This document shows, piece by piece, positions 1-8,202 of a stretch of 64,000 nucleotides of DNA. The notes under the pieces were generated by a model. That model ran no database searches. It saw only the letters and a list, made by a program, of their open reading frames with translations, and had not been told where the DNA came from. Source of the DNA: JAGDMS01 sp050015455 (GTDB lineage Bacteria; Desulfobacterota; Binatia; HRBIN30); contig JBEKBJ010000017.1 in NCBI GenBank assembly GCA_050015455.1, forward strand, positions 16,357 through 80,356, given 5' to 3'. Each line of letters starts with the position of its first letter. The first letter of the stretch is position 1. The translations under genes and the position numbers were made by a program.

Positions 1-1
1 G

Positions 2-427
2 TGGCAGGAAAGCTGCTGGCGGCAGTTTGTCCGCGAGCGCGGCAAGATCACGTACATGCGGTCGGCGATCGGATCGATCGGCATGATGCAGGTGAACGAG
101 CACGTGTGGCGTGGTTTCTACGACCTGCGCGGCCTGCGCTGGGACATCCGCTACAACTCCCGCGCCGGCGGCGACATCCTACTGCACTATCTGAAGGACT
201 ATGCCATTCCGCACAACCAACCTGGAGTCACCGACTTCCTGGCCCGGGCCACGTACGCGGTGTACAACGGCGGCCCCGGCCATCTGAAGCGGTTCCTCGA
301 CAAGAAGACGAAGAAATCGCTGCAGCGCATCGACGAGTTGTTCTGGGAGAAGTTCAAAGCCGTCACCGCGGGCAAGGAGGCCGGCCTGGCACGCTGTCTC
401 GTCGGCGGCGCGGCAGTGGGGGACTGA
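2..427 (+). CDS. Lytic transglycosylase, C-terminal part (5' end outside window)
   Basis: The frame is open from the first bases of the window and stops at TGA 425-427, so only the C-terminal ~141 residues are visible. The segment GSIGMMQVN followed by a Tyr-Asn-rich stretch and ATYAVYNGGPGHLKRF matches the SLT (goose-lysozyme-like) fold: the GxMQV motif and the late AYNGGPG motif. The catalytic Glu would lie just upstream, possibly the E in the visible WQES (ESxxxxxA-type motif), but the early motif is cut. Such enzymes cleave the glycan strand of peptidoglycan in the periplasm, leaving 1,6-anhydromuramic ends. The signal peptide cannot be judged because the N-terminus is missing. The last ~20 residues are low in family similarity and run into a transposase remnant, so the original C-terminus may have been altered. 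Confidence 0.8.
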   Translation, partial: WQESCWRQFVRERGKITYMRSAIGSIGMMQVNEHVWRGFYDLRGLRWDIRYNSRAGGDILLHYLKDYAIPHNQPGVTDFLARATYAVYNGGPGHLKRFLDKKTKKSLQRIDELFWEKFKAVTAGKEAGLARCLVGGAAVGD

Positions 428-495
428 CCAGATCCAGGTGCTCTTCCACGATCCCGTTGAGCGCGTACTCGAACGAGCCGGGCACGATATCAAAC
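425..495 (-). mobile_element. IS1182-type transposase fragment (short remnant)
   Basis: Read on the minus strand this stretch encodes DIVPGSFEYALNGIVEEHLD, a segment from near the N-terminus of IS1182-family DDE transposases. A 34-base stretch here (455-488) is identical to 3061-3094, where the same segment sits inside a longer remnant starting at its own ATG. No flanking transposase sequence is recognisable, so this is a scrap of an old insertion and not an active element. Confidence 0.6.
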
Positions 496-552
496 GGTCC
501 CCACATCAAGAAGCCTCCCCTCTTTCGACCCGCTCTCCTACTCCCATGACGA

Positions 553-2097
553 TTAGCGGAAAACCGGCGGCAGGAGCTGTAGATAGTCCTTGCCGGTTAT
601 GCCGCCAGCACACATAAATGCAGAGTGCACAGCTCCCTCGATGCCGCCTTCGTTGATACGCTTCCCGTAGGTATCACCGGCAAAATACAATCCCTCAACA
701 GTGGGGCATTTGACATCAACCCACTCGTCCTCCGGATGTCTCCAAAGGATACATGTATCGCCAACCGTAAACAGCATCCATTCCAGCGATTCTCGCCAGC
801 CCCGAAAGGCAGTATCCACAAATTTCAACATGCGGTCGATAACTATATTCACTTTTTTCTTATCATGGGCTTCGCTATCCAGGATGCTGCTGGCCATACC
901 CATCAGGTGCTTACCTTCAGGCGCGCTGGAAGGCGCAATAGCCGACATAGCCACGATATCCAGCGGTACGTTACCCCTGAAGAGCCCTTCGCTCTCGGGG
1001 ATCAACATCGAGGTATGGTAGAAAGCCCTAGGATCCACCTTGAGCTCGCAGAACCCATTCAGCGGTTTAGTCATGCCTAACTGGCCGGCGACCATCGATG
1101 TATGAATTATGTTCTTACTTAATCTGACAAAATCCGACGGCAGTAAATTCTCCGGGATAAGTCTCAACAAAACCTTGGGCGGTACCGTGCAGATTACCGT
1201 CGGAGATTCTATGTCCACGGTTTTGCCGTCGATTTCAGCCACGACACCAGACACCCCGCCATTGCGAATGATAACCTCTTTAACCACGGCATTGGTAAGA
1301 ATATCCCCTCCAGCGTCCTTGACCGCAGTAGCAAAACCCTCGGTAATGAATCGATGGCCGGGCGCCCCGGCGAAACCCCAGGAACCATTGGTTATATGCA
1401 CCCCGGTCTCCTGGACTTGCAGAAATACCTTCAGGTTCTCTCCCGCAGAGTTCAACGCCGGGTCATTGATGATCGTCTGGAAAGTCCCCATGGCATAGTG
1501 GAATTCTTGAGCCAGTTCACTTCGAGTTATTCCTTCTACCCAGTCCTTCAAGGTCACATGGTCCAATTTCTCAGCCTCAGCTATCGTGCGCACCTGGAAC
1601 TTCCGTTTGTGAACCTTCACCATCTCAGCGTAATCTTCATCGCTCATCCAACCATATTTGTTTCTTCTGCCGAGGATATGAGGCTTCCAGGCATGGTCAT
1701 ACCAGACAAAGCCTTGATTGGGATAGAAAATCGAAGCCTTGTTAAACAGCGCCAGAGCTTGGCTTACACGCCCCCGGTTGGTAAACCAGGCACCCCGGCC
1801 TCCTGCTTCGAGGACATATCCATCAAGCATTTTCTTTTTTATAAGAGTGGATAGATCCGGTTCCGTCCGATCGCTGACCCAGGAATGGGCAGATAGCGCC
1901 AGCGTTTTACGAAATTGGTCGGCATCGCGAATACCTTCACCGCGGAACGATGTCGCCCGCCCCCCAATCTGCGACGAAGCCTCCAGAATGAGAACTTTCC
2001 TATGATCCATGTTTGATAAGAGAGCGCCGGCAGCCGAACCGGCTATCCCGCAACCGACAATAATGACATCATAGTTGTCTGAAATTTCTGAGGTCAT
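553..2097 (-). CDS. FAD-dependent oxidoreductase (phytoene-desaturase / flavin amine oxidoreductase-like)
   Basis: 514 residues. The N-terminus carries a Rossmann dinucleotide-binding fingerprint (DVIIVGCGIAGSAAG, residues ~10-24) followed by ILEASSQIGGRA, the second FAD-contact segment of this superfamily. The C-terminus has GLYFAGDTYGKRINEGGIEG, the usual FAD-closing motif. Length and motif order fit phytoene-desaturase-like/protoporphyrinogen-oxidase-like proteins, which act on hydrophobic substrates; the substrate here cannot be told. The start is the ATG preceded by an A/T-rich leader. Base composition is visibly lower in GC than every large neighbour, with many A/T-ending codons, and the gene sits between two transposase remnants, so recent transfer is a reasonable inference. 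No operon partner is present. Confidence 0.8.
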   Translation of the reverse strand: MTSEISDNYDVIIVGCGIAGSAAGALLSNMDHRKVLILEASSQIGGRATSFRGEGIRDADQFRKTLALSAHSWVSDRTEPDLSTLIKKKMLDGYVLEAGGRGAWFTNRGRVSQALALFNKASIFYPNQGFVWYDHAWKPHILGRRNKYGWMSDEDYAEMVKVHKRKFQVRTIAEAEKLDHVTLKDWVEGITRSELAQEFHYAMGTFQTIINDPALNSAGENLKVFLQVQETGVHITNGSWGFAGAPGHRFITEGFATAVKDAGGDILTNAVVKEVIIRNGGVSGVVAEIDGKTVDIESPTVICTVPPKVLLRLIPENLLPSDFVRLSKNIIHTSMVAGQLGMTKPLNGFCELKVDPRAFYHTSMLIPESEGLFRGNVPLDIVAMSAIAPSSAPEGKHLMGMASSILDSEAHDKKKVNIVIDRMLKFVDTAFRGWRESLEWMLFTVGDTCILWRHPEDEWVDVKCPTVEGLYFAGDTYGKRINEGGIEGAVHSAFMCAGGITGKDYLQLLPPVFR

Positions 2098-2214
2098 ATT
2101 TTCTCCATATTTGTGTGACCGTCTTCGGACAAGTCAGAACAAGGCGTGACAAGCAATCCGTCGTGCTCGACGCGGGCGTCGTGGCGGGCTCGGCCTCATA
2201 GCAGCCGCTATTTC

Positions 2215-2475
2215 TTAGGCCGCGCCACGCTCATTGCTGACCTCGGCGCACTCGTACAAGGCCTCAGGGGCGATGTCCCCACCGTTCGGCCAAGCAATCG
2301 TCCAGCCATCGAGGAAAAATCGCCGAAAGTACTTGAGGTCCTTCAGCGGCTCGAAAACGGGCCCCTTCAGCCACCGTCGAAAGTCGATCGTCTTTTCCGA
2401 GTTGTCATCGAAGGTCACGTGAATCCGATAGCCGCCTCGGTATTCGGCCTTGATCACGCATGGAATCCCGTTCAT
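2215..2475 (-). CDS. DUF2442 domain protein
   Basis: 86 residues from the ATG at 2475 (the open frame extends further upstream, but that part overlaps the broken DUF4160 gene). The pattern V-I-KAEYRGGYRIHVTFDD, then GPVFEPLKD, then WPNGGDIAPEALYE is the DUF2442 signature. These small proteins are commonly encoded directly after a DUF4160 gene, and the pair has been proposed to be toxin-antitoxin-like; the biochemical role is not established. Here the DUF4160 partner lies ten bases upstream on the same strand but is disrupted, so this copy may be an orphan. Confidence 0.8.
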   Translation of the reverse strand: MNGIPCVIKAEYRGGYRIHVTFDDNSEKTIDFRRWLKGPVFEPLKDLKYFRRFFLDGWTIAWPNGGDIAPEALYECAEVSNERGAA

Positions 2476-2485
2476 GACGCCCTCT

Positions 2486-2745
2486 CTACCGTAACGGCTC
2501 AATAGTTTCGAGCGGCTTGCCGCCTTCATGCGCTGCCAGTTCGCGCGGATGTCCGCCTCATGCTGTTTCGCCTACTGCCTGATAAGGCGCAGCGCTGTCT
2601 TGGAGCTGATGTTGCCTACCACCATCCGACCGGTGAGATCGAACTTGCCTCGCTGGCCCTGGTACTCAGCGTGAAAGTGCACTGGTTCGTGGTCACTGTA
2701 GAACATCCGAATCACGATTCCGAAGAAGATCGAGATCGCTGGCAT
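2486..2745 (-). pseudogene. DUF4160 gene with an in-frame amber and a one-base frameshift
   Basis: Reading from ATG at 2745 gives MPAISIFFGIVIRMFYSDHE, PVHFHAEYQG and so on to ALRLIRQ, a textbook DUF4160 protein, then TAG (2574-2572) after 57 codons. The same frame resumes AKQHEADIRANWQRMKA, which is the expected C-terminal helix of the family; most homologues have Trp at the amber position, so a TGG-to-TAG change is the simplest explanation. The expected family tail GKPLETIEPLR and its stop (2488-2486) then appear in another frame, implying loss of one base near 2518. Two independent lesions point to a decaying gene rather than to recoding. It was the upstream partner of the DUF2442 gene. 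Confidence 0.75.
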
Positions 2746-2779
2746 ACTGCCATGCTACCCCAGATCGCCCAACAGGCCT

Positions 2780-3160
2780 AATGAGCTTGTAGAAAAACTC
2801 GGTGGCTATCCTCGGTGGACACCCAAAACCGGCCAGTCGTCGACACCTGCGAACCGGCCAGTCGCAGGGCTTCACTTTGGGGTGAAAGCCCTGCGCTGGC
2901 CTCGATTTGCAGCTTTTGGCACCACTCGGCCGGATCGAAGGTGTCCATTGAGGGTGGCTATTTGCAAATGCTGCTGCCGTCATCGCTACGCCACCGGCCC
3001 GATTCCTACCACCGGGTCGGTCTGGGTCGGGACCGCCGAAGCCCGGCTGTTCTACGATCTCGTTGAGCGCGTACTCGAACGAGCCGGGCACGATCTGATC
3101 CGCATAGCTCAGCGGAATCCACTTGTCCTGCTTCAGGTTGTACGGCTTGTACCGCGCCAT
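2780..3160 (-). mobile_element. IS1182-family element remnant, internally deleted
   Basis: From the ATG at 3160 the minus strand encodes MARYKPYNLKQDKWIPLSYA and continues DQIVPGSFEYALNEIVE, the N-terminus of IS1182-type transposases. After about 37 residues the similarity ends and a frame with no family resemblance follows. At the other end, near 2785-2800, the + strand reads gagcttgtagaaaaactcgg, which looks like the outer end of such an element. The catalytic DDE region is absent. The remnant therefore looks like the two ends of an element that has lost its middle, and it is inactive. Confidence 0.6.
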
Positions 3161-3359
3161 CCGCCGCTCCCAACCACATCAGCCGCCCGGGCATCGTGCG
3201 ACACCCGCGAGACCTTGATTTACCTGGGTGCGCGGACTTTTTCTACATCCTCAACGCTATGCCGATGAGCCGTCGCGGGCGAACCGGGGCGACGCGGCTG
3301 GTACGGGCCGCATCATGCCCGCGGGCCGATCGAGCGCCGGGTTCGGCGATCTATGCCGG

Positions 3360-3446
3360 TCACTTCGGATATCTTGTCGCATCCAGCGCCACAGCCAGAA
3401 ACACAAGCGACACAGCAACCAGAAGAATGGCGATCACGGTCTCCAT
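3360..3446 (-). CDS. Very small single-pass membrane peptide
   Basis: Twenty-eight residues beginning METVIAILLVAVSLVFLAVA and ending LDATRYPK. One hydrophobic segment spans nearly the whole N-terminal two thirds, followed by a short charged tail. It starts five bases after the stop of the upstream membrane-protein frame, as expected for a translationally coupled pair. I believe similar short peptides accompany the upstream protein in other genomes, but this is from memory and no function is known to me. Its size makes the call uncertain. Confidence 0.4.
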   Translation of the reverse strand: METVIAILLVAVSLVFLAVALDATRYPK

Positions 3447-3450
3447 ATGG

Positions 3451-3678
3451 TCACAACCCTCGCAGGGCTTGGATCTGTCGTTCAATCCGGCGATGCAGTA
3501 GCGCGATGCCGGCAGTAATGGCAAGCACAGCGAGACAACCCCCAACCAGAAGCTGAAGGGTCGTGCTGGTGGCATTGGAGATTAGCCACCCGAACAAGCT
3601 GATATCCGTGACTACCATCACGCCGAGCCAGAACTTGAGATACGCGATCTACTCCTTGGCGACATCCAGCTCCGACAT
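3451..3678 (-). pseudogene. Small two-helix membrane protein gene with an internal amber codon
   Basis: From ATG 3678 the frame reads MSELDVAKE, then TAG (3651-3649), then IAYLKFWLGVMVVTDISLFG and on through a second hydrophobic stretch to LLHRRIERQIQALRGL and TGA at 3453-3451. The part after the amber is a clean two-transmembrane protein with a charged C-terminal helix, and its codons look natural. A single CAG-to-TAG change would explain the stop. Alternatively translation could start internally at the GTG/ATG of the GVMVV segment. Together with the amber in the DUF4160 gene 1 kb away this marks the region as decaying. Function unknown. Confidence 0.5.
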
Positions 3679-3874
3679 GTCCGACTCCGGATGCGAGCAT
3701 AGCACGAGTCGCACGAGAATGCCGACCGGACGGTGGTACGGTGGTCACTGCAGCTCGTTTCTCTATTGCGAAGTCGCCGAACGTCATGCCGCTCAGGCGC
3801 GGCGCGCTTTTCGCCGCCGCCTGGAGCAGCGAGTTAGAGGGCTGCCCCAAACGGCACCGTTTCTCCTCATGATA

Positions 3875-4939
3875 CTACGACGCTGACAGATCCGCGGGAC
3901 GAAGTGCTTGGAGAACTCGTTCCGAACGCGGGACCGTCTCGATTTGCTCATCCGGCTTTACCATTCTCCGTTCAAACAGCGCGAACGGCAACGGAAGGGC
4001 GCCCGTGAAACGTGGGTGCAGATAGAGCACAGGCTGGCACGGGCAGCTGAGCCCCACCTCCGGGTAGGCCAGCACACCGGCGCATACTGGTTCGCTGGCT
4101 CTTCCATTGATGAACTCGCCTCCCAGGCCGTCACCACCATCTCCGAAGAGGGCACGATCGAAATCGTGAAGCGTCGCACCGAAGCGCCCGTCGATTGCAA
4201 CTATCCGCGGGTACGGCGAATCGCGAACTTGCCTCCGCTTGCGTTTCACGGCGCGCCGAATCCTGGAAATCGCGTCGCTCCAGTAGGCGAGCCACGGACC
4301 GCCAGCAATCGCTGGCTGATCGGCGCTAGCTGCAAGCAGCTTGAGTCGGATCATGCCGCCGCCAAACGGCTCCTCGATATCGCGCCGGTCTCGCTCGTGT
4401 TGCGGTGGGGGGATCCTCATGAGCTGTCGTACCAGCCGTTTGAACTCACGCTTTGACTGAGCGGGACCGATCTCAGGTAGCTCAGATATCCAGACACCCC
4501 ACGCGACAGGCACCGCGTCGTGAACTATTTTCTCTAAGGGGTCGACGTGCTGCCGGCTCTTCTCGTAGGCCGACAGGAACTCCGGGGACGTTGCATCCAC
4601 AATCAGCGCCCGATCAGCAAACCACGCAAGAAAATCGGGCCTGCGTCCAGACGCTGTCGTCTTCTCCCTTTCGAGCCTGGCCCCGACAGCTTGAAGTGTC
4701 CTTGCTACGATCAGCTCGAAGAAAGCTGTCTGCCATCTGCTCTCAAGGTCGCGGCAAACGGACGTGCGCCATTCAGCCGGGAGCTGAGCCAGATTAAACT
4801 TCAGAAATCGGCGTGCCTCACGGGCGCGCGGCGCTGTGGACCTTGCAAGCCAATCCAGAAGTCCTTCGCTTGGAGGCGAGGGCGTACTGTCAGGAATGGC
4901 CGGTTCCTGAAGCCAACGAAATGTGACCGTATCTGTCAT
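3875..4939 (-). CDS. Hypothetical protein, possible PD-(D/E)XK nuclease fold
   Basis: 354 residues, not recognised as a named family. The segment FFELIVARTLQAVG (about residue 73) followed by RRPDFLAWF and then ALIVDATSP resembles the core of restriction-endonuclease-like proteins: a helix with Glu, a strand with Pro-Asp, and a strand ending in an acidic residue. The final ExK half-motif is replaced by VDAT, so catalysis is doubtful. No signal peptide or membrane segment is visible. It stands alone on the minus strand in the mobile-remnant zone, with no methyltransferase or helicase nearby. An orphan nuclease or a solitary defence gene is possible; that is inference. Confidence 0.55.
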   Translation of the reverse strand: MTDTVTFRWLQEPAIPDSTPSPPSEGLLDWLARSTAPRAREARRFLKFNLAQLPAEWRTSVCRDLESRWQTAFFELIVARTLQAVGARLEREKTTASGRRPDFLAWFADRALIVDATSPEFLSAYEKSRQHVDPLEKIVHDAVPVAWGVWISELPEIGPAQSKREFKRLVRQLMRIPPPQHERDRRDIEEPFGGGMIRLKLLAASADQPAIAGGPWLAYWSDAISRIRRAVKRKRRQVRDSPYPRIVAIDGRFGATLHDFDRALFGDGGDGLGGEFINGRASEPVCAGVLAYPEVGLSCPCQPVLYLHPRFTGALPLPFALFERRMVKPDEQIETVPRSERVLQALRPADLSAS

Positions 4940-5398
4940 GCCTGCTGTGCTCGACGTGCCCTCTAACCTTAAAGGGTTCTTCCGTCACCCGGCCGCACGG
5001 ACATCACGCGAGTGGAGCGGTCGCTCCACGGCCGGATGGCGAAAAGGCCCCGTTGAACTGAACCGCTGCCCATCACAGTTGGTGTCTAAAACCTATGGGG
5101 CTTGTATCGTATTTTACGGTTGTCGGGCAAGCGCGCTGTGGGCCTGTGGACGGATGAAGCGTGGCTCAAAAGGGCAGACAGCTTGGTGGTGCGGGCGTGT
5201 GGAGAGGCCGCCGCTGCGGGGAACCCTTCCCTATCGGTTCATGGGCAGGAGCCGCCGTCTTTCCGATCATCCCGGGTAGCGGCCCTCCCTTGGCCGCGTA
5301 TCGAGGGACTGGCGGCGTCTCGAAGCCTGTCCTGAGCCGCGTCGAAGGGGGCGCCCGCTGGATCGACCGTCTCGTCCGGAAGAGGGGAAGAAATGATT
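4940..5398. other. Intergenic stretch without a recognisable gene
   Basis: No frame here resembles a protein. The stretch separates the possible nuclease gene from the 3' end of the ABC1 kinase gene. Its only notable content is one copy of the dispersed gtcctgagc...gtcgaaggg repeat near its right end. Confidence 0.6.
5325..5350 (+). repeat. Dispersed repeat, copy 1 of 4
   Basis: Reads gcctgtcctgagccgcgtcg followed by aagggg. It shares the core gtcctgagc-N-gtcgaaggg with copies at 28794, 36842 and 54534, all in the same orientation and all outside clear coding sequence. It lies in the gap downstream of the ABC1 kinase gene. Confidence 0.6.
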
Positions 5399-6775
5399 TC
5401 AGTCCGGCACGCGCTCGACGGCGCGCTTGAACTCGCGGTGCCAGTTGGTCACAGTGCCGAACTGCTTCACGTAGGCGTCCAACCCGACGAGCGCGCGCGC
5501 CAGAAAGACGCGGTGGCCCGGCGCTTTGAATAGGCGGTTTTCAAAGCCGATGCTCGCCACCTGCATCGCGATCTCCACTGAGTTGAAGTCGCGCGGATTG
5601 AACGGGCGGTCCTTCAACACCGGGCCGAAAATCAGATACATGATGCGGACCAATGGCTCCGGGTTGTCACCACGATCGAGATACCCCAAGCGTACGAAGC
5701 ACTCCGCCATCGTCGCCTCATCGCGCACCAGGATAGCCTTCGCCAAGCCGTGATAAGCCTTGCGGATGGCTTCCGGGAAGATCCGGATCGATCCGAAATC
5801 GAGGATCGCCAGCTTCGGATGGTAGGTGACCAGGTAGTTGCCCGGATGCGGATCGGTGTGCAGCATGCCGAACTCGAAGATCTGGCGCCAGAGCACGCGG
5901 AAGTACTTGACCGCCACCCAGTCCTTGAGTGACTGGTCGACGCCGGGGCCGAGGATCTCTTTGAACGCATAGCCTTCCAGCAAGCTCATGGTGAGCACGC
6001 GCCGCGAAGAGAAATCGGGGTAGACATCGGGGATGAGCACCTCGTCGTCGTCGCGGAACATTTTCTGGAACAGCGCGATGTTCTTGGCCTCATTGACGTA
6101 GTCGATCTCTTCGTGCAGGCGCTCTTCGAGCTCGCGGTAGACGTCGGACTGATCGATCTTCTGCCGCATGACATCGCGGCCGATCATGGTGAATGTCTGC
6201 AGCAGGGCTTTGAGGTTCTGCAGGTCCTGGTTCACCGTTTCTTCCACGCCAGGGTATTGCACCTTCACCACAACTTCCTCGCCGCTCGGCAGCCGGGCTT
6301 TGTGCACCTGGCCAAGGGAAGCGGCGGCAAAGGCTTCCTCATCGAAGGACGCAAACAGCTCGTCCGGGGGCGCGCCGAGCTCACGGGTGATCTGCTTGCG
6401 GATGAGAGCATAGTCCATCGGCGGCACCGACGACTGTACCACCGAGAGCACCTGCAGGGCCTCGGTGGGAAGAATGTCGTCCCGCATGGACAGCATCTGC
6501 ACCAGCTTCATGAAGGCGCCGCGCAGCTCCTTCGAGCGCTCGACGGTCTTCATGGCGTTCTTGATATGCGTGTCGAGCAGCGCTTTTTCGCGACTACCGG
6601 CCGAACGGAAGGGCCAGCGCAGCGCTTGCCAGACGTAGCTGGACCCCACCGAGGTGGCGAGCTCGCCCACCTTCAGCACCCGCCGGGCACGGCCGCGGGT
6701 AATATTGCTGCGCGATTTCGAAGAGGTTGTCACCGGGTCCGATCTTAATCGGCTGAGCGCTGCTTGTCGACGCAC
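5399..6775 (-). CDS. ABC1/AarF/UbiB-family atypical kinase
   Basis: 458 residues. The Ala-rich loop AAASLGQVHKARLPSG (about residue 150) with the following VVVKVQYPG gives the nucleotide-loop and the conserved Lys; GMLHTDPHPGNYLV and AILDFGSIR give the catalytic and metal-binding loops of UbiB/ADCK kinases-like proteins. The N-terminal inhibitory KxGQ motif appears as FMKLVQMLS, so the usual Gly is Val. Family members act at membranes in isoprenoid-lipid or quinone metabolism, with ATPase rather than protein-kinase activity. Start uncertain: GTG at 6775 gives the longest frame and GTG at 6733 a more compact one. No operon partner is adjacent. Confidence 0.85.
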   Translation of the reverse strand: MRRQAALSRLRSDPVTTSSKSRSNITRGRARRVLKVGELATSVGSSYVWQALRWPFRSAGSREKALLDTHIKNAMKTVERSKELRGAFMKLVQMLSMRDDILPTEALQVLSVVQSSVPPMDYALIRKQITRELGAPPDELFASFDEEAFAAASLGQVHKARLPSGEEVVVKVQYPGVEETVNQDLQNLKALLQTFTMIGRDVMRQKIDQSDVYRELEERLHEEIDYVNEAKNIALFQKMFRDDDEVLIPDVYPDFSSRRVLTMSLLEGYAFKEILGPGVDQSLKDWVAVKYFRVLWRQIFEFGMLHTDPHPGNYLVTYHPKLAILDFGSIRIFPEAIRKAYHGLAKAILVRDEATMAECFVRLGYLDRGDNPEPLVRIMYLIFGPVLKDRPFNPRDFNSVEIAMQVASIGFENRLFKAPGHRVFLARALVGLDAYVKQFGTVTNWHREFKRAVERVPD

Positions 6776-6936
6776 GAAGCGTCTTACCGCAGGAGACGGT
6801 GCCGAGCGGCTTGGGCGAAAGTGCTACTAGAAAGCCGGGGATGGCGAGCATCCCGGCTGAATGAACACTCCGGCCGCAACCAGCTCCTTGACACGGCTTT
6901 CGCGAGCTTCCAAAAGGGGAACGAGGAGTGCGAGAC

Positions 6937-7155
6937 ATGGCACGCCACGATCGCAAGGGTGAGATGCACCGCCGCCGCGTGCGGCGGCAGAAGCTGGCGG
7001 AGCTGCGGCAACGGTATGCCGCGGCGAAGACGGAGGAGGAACGCGCGTCGCTGCTTGCCAAGCTGGCGCGCGTAGCGCCCACGCTCTCGCCGCAGCAATT
7101 CCTTGCCACCGTGAAAGCGCCTTCGAAGAGCGCCGGCACGGCTTCGCCTGCCTGA
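6937..7155 (+). CDS. Small basic conserved protein (DUF6800-like)
   Basis: 72 residues from ATG 6937, which follows a good ribosome-binding site (aggag at 6923-6927). An in-frame GTG at 6928 overlaps that site and is less likely. The sequence runs MARHDRKGEMHRRRVRRQKL, then a Glu/Ala-rich helix and KLARVAPTLSPQQFLA. It is very rich in Arg and Lys and predicted helical. Similar short proteins are widespread as hypothetical proteins; the family name is from memory. No role is known; a nucleic-acid or ribosome-associated role would be guesswork. Confidence 0.6.
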   Translation: MARHDRKGEMHRRRVRRQKLAELRQRYAAAKTEEERASLLAKLARVAPTLSPQQFLATVKAPSKSAGTASPA

Positions 7156-7161
7156 AAGGCG

Positions 7162-8064
7162 TCAGTCGAGATCTTCCCCGTTCATGCCGGCGTTCTTGCG
7201 CGCCGTCTTCATCAGCTCCGCAACCAGCGGGCCGATGCTGGCGGGGTCTTCGACGGGCTTGGCCCTGGGGCCGCGGTGCCAGCCCTCGGCAATTGCCAGC
7301 ACGTGGCCGGAGGCCTCGAACACACGCCCGGTGATGTGTCGCGATTCGGCGCTCGCCAGCCATGTGACGATCGGCGCGATCCAGCGTGGGTGCAGGCTCG
7401 CCTTGTCCTCTTCTGTGCCTTGGGCCATCCCGAGGTCCTCGGTCATCCGTGTGAGCGCCCCAGGCGCCACGCAGTTCACCGTGATCCCGTAGCGGCCCAG
7501 CTCGCGTGCAGCGATGATGGTGAAGGCGGCGATGCCGGCCTTGGCAGCGCCGTAGTTGCTCTGGCCCGGGTTACCGTAGATGCCGGAGACCGAGGTGGTG
7601 TTGATGATGCGCGCGTCGACCGGTTTGCCGGCCTTCGTCTGATCGCGCCAATACCCGGCGGCGAAATGCGTCATCGCAAACGTTCCCTTCAGGTGCACCT
7701 TGATGACCCCGTCCCACTCCGCCTCGGTCATGTTGACGAGCATCCGATCGCGCAGGATGCCGGCGTTGTTCACCAGGACGTCCAGCTGCCCGTAGGTGTC
7801 GACGGCCTGCTGGATCATCCGCTGAGCCCCCGCCCAATCACTGACATCGTCACCGTTGACGACCGCTTGGCCGCCGGCGGCCGTGATTTGCTGGACCACT
7901 TCCGAAGCCGGCCCCAGCGACTTGCCGGTCCCATCGCGCTCGCCGCCGAGATCATTGACGATCACCTTGGCACCGTGCGCGGCCAACATGAGCGCGTACT
8001 CCCGGCCGATGCCGCGCCCGGCACCGGTCACAATAACGACCCGACCTTCACATAGTTTGCCCAT
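7162..8064 (-). CDS. Short-chain dehydrogenase/reductase, MFE-2 hydroxyacyl-CoA dehydrogenase-like
   Basis: 300 residues. NAD(P)-binding motif TGAGRGIGREYA (residues ~14-25), structural NNAG in LVNNAGILRD, and catalytic Ser-Tyr-Lys seen as NTTSVSGIYG then SNYGAAKAG. The insertion VNDLGGERDGTGKS after the second strand, with the acidic residue favouring NAD, and the wording of the active-site region are those of the dehydrogenase domain of peroxisomal multifunctional enzyme type 2 and its bacterial relatives. These oxidise 3-hydroxyacyl-CoA in fatty-acid or steroid side-chain breakdown. The C-terminal extension past residue 250 lacks a hydratase or SCP-2 domain. The gene stands alone. Confidence 0.85.
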   Translation of the reverse strand: MGKLCEGRVVIVTGAGRGIGREYALMLAAHGAKVIVNDLGGERDGTGKSLGPASEVVQQITAAGGQAVVNGDDVSDWAGAQRMIQQAVDTYGQLDVLVNNAGILRDRMLVNMTEAEWDGVIKVHLKGTFAMTHFAAGYWRDQTKAGKPVDARIINTTSVSGIYGNPGQSNYGAAKAGIAAFTIIAARELGRYGITVNCVAPGALTRMTEDLGMAQGTEEDKASLHPRWIAPIVTWLASAESRHITGRVFEASGHVLAIAEGWHRGPRAKPVEDPASIGPLVAELMKTARKNAGMNGEDLD

Positions 8065-8202
8065 TGCGTGCTCCTCGTTGATTACCTTGGCGCGGGCGTT
8101 TGGCCCTCGCCCGTATGTGTCCGGCGGTTCGCTTACATTACTACAGGCCGGGAATCAATCCACGCCCGGTCCCGGCCCCGGCATGAGCGTCAGGAGCGGG
8201 CG

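Noticed and set aside
2693..3160. A 155-codon open frame as a full gene
   Set aside because: Only the first ~37 residues match a transposase N-terminus; the rest is Arg/Pro-rich frame without family resemblance and crosses the element end, so it is listed as a remnant.
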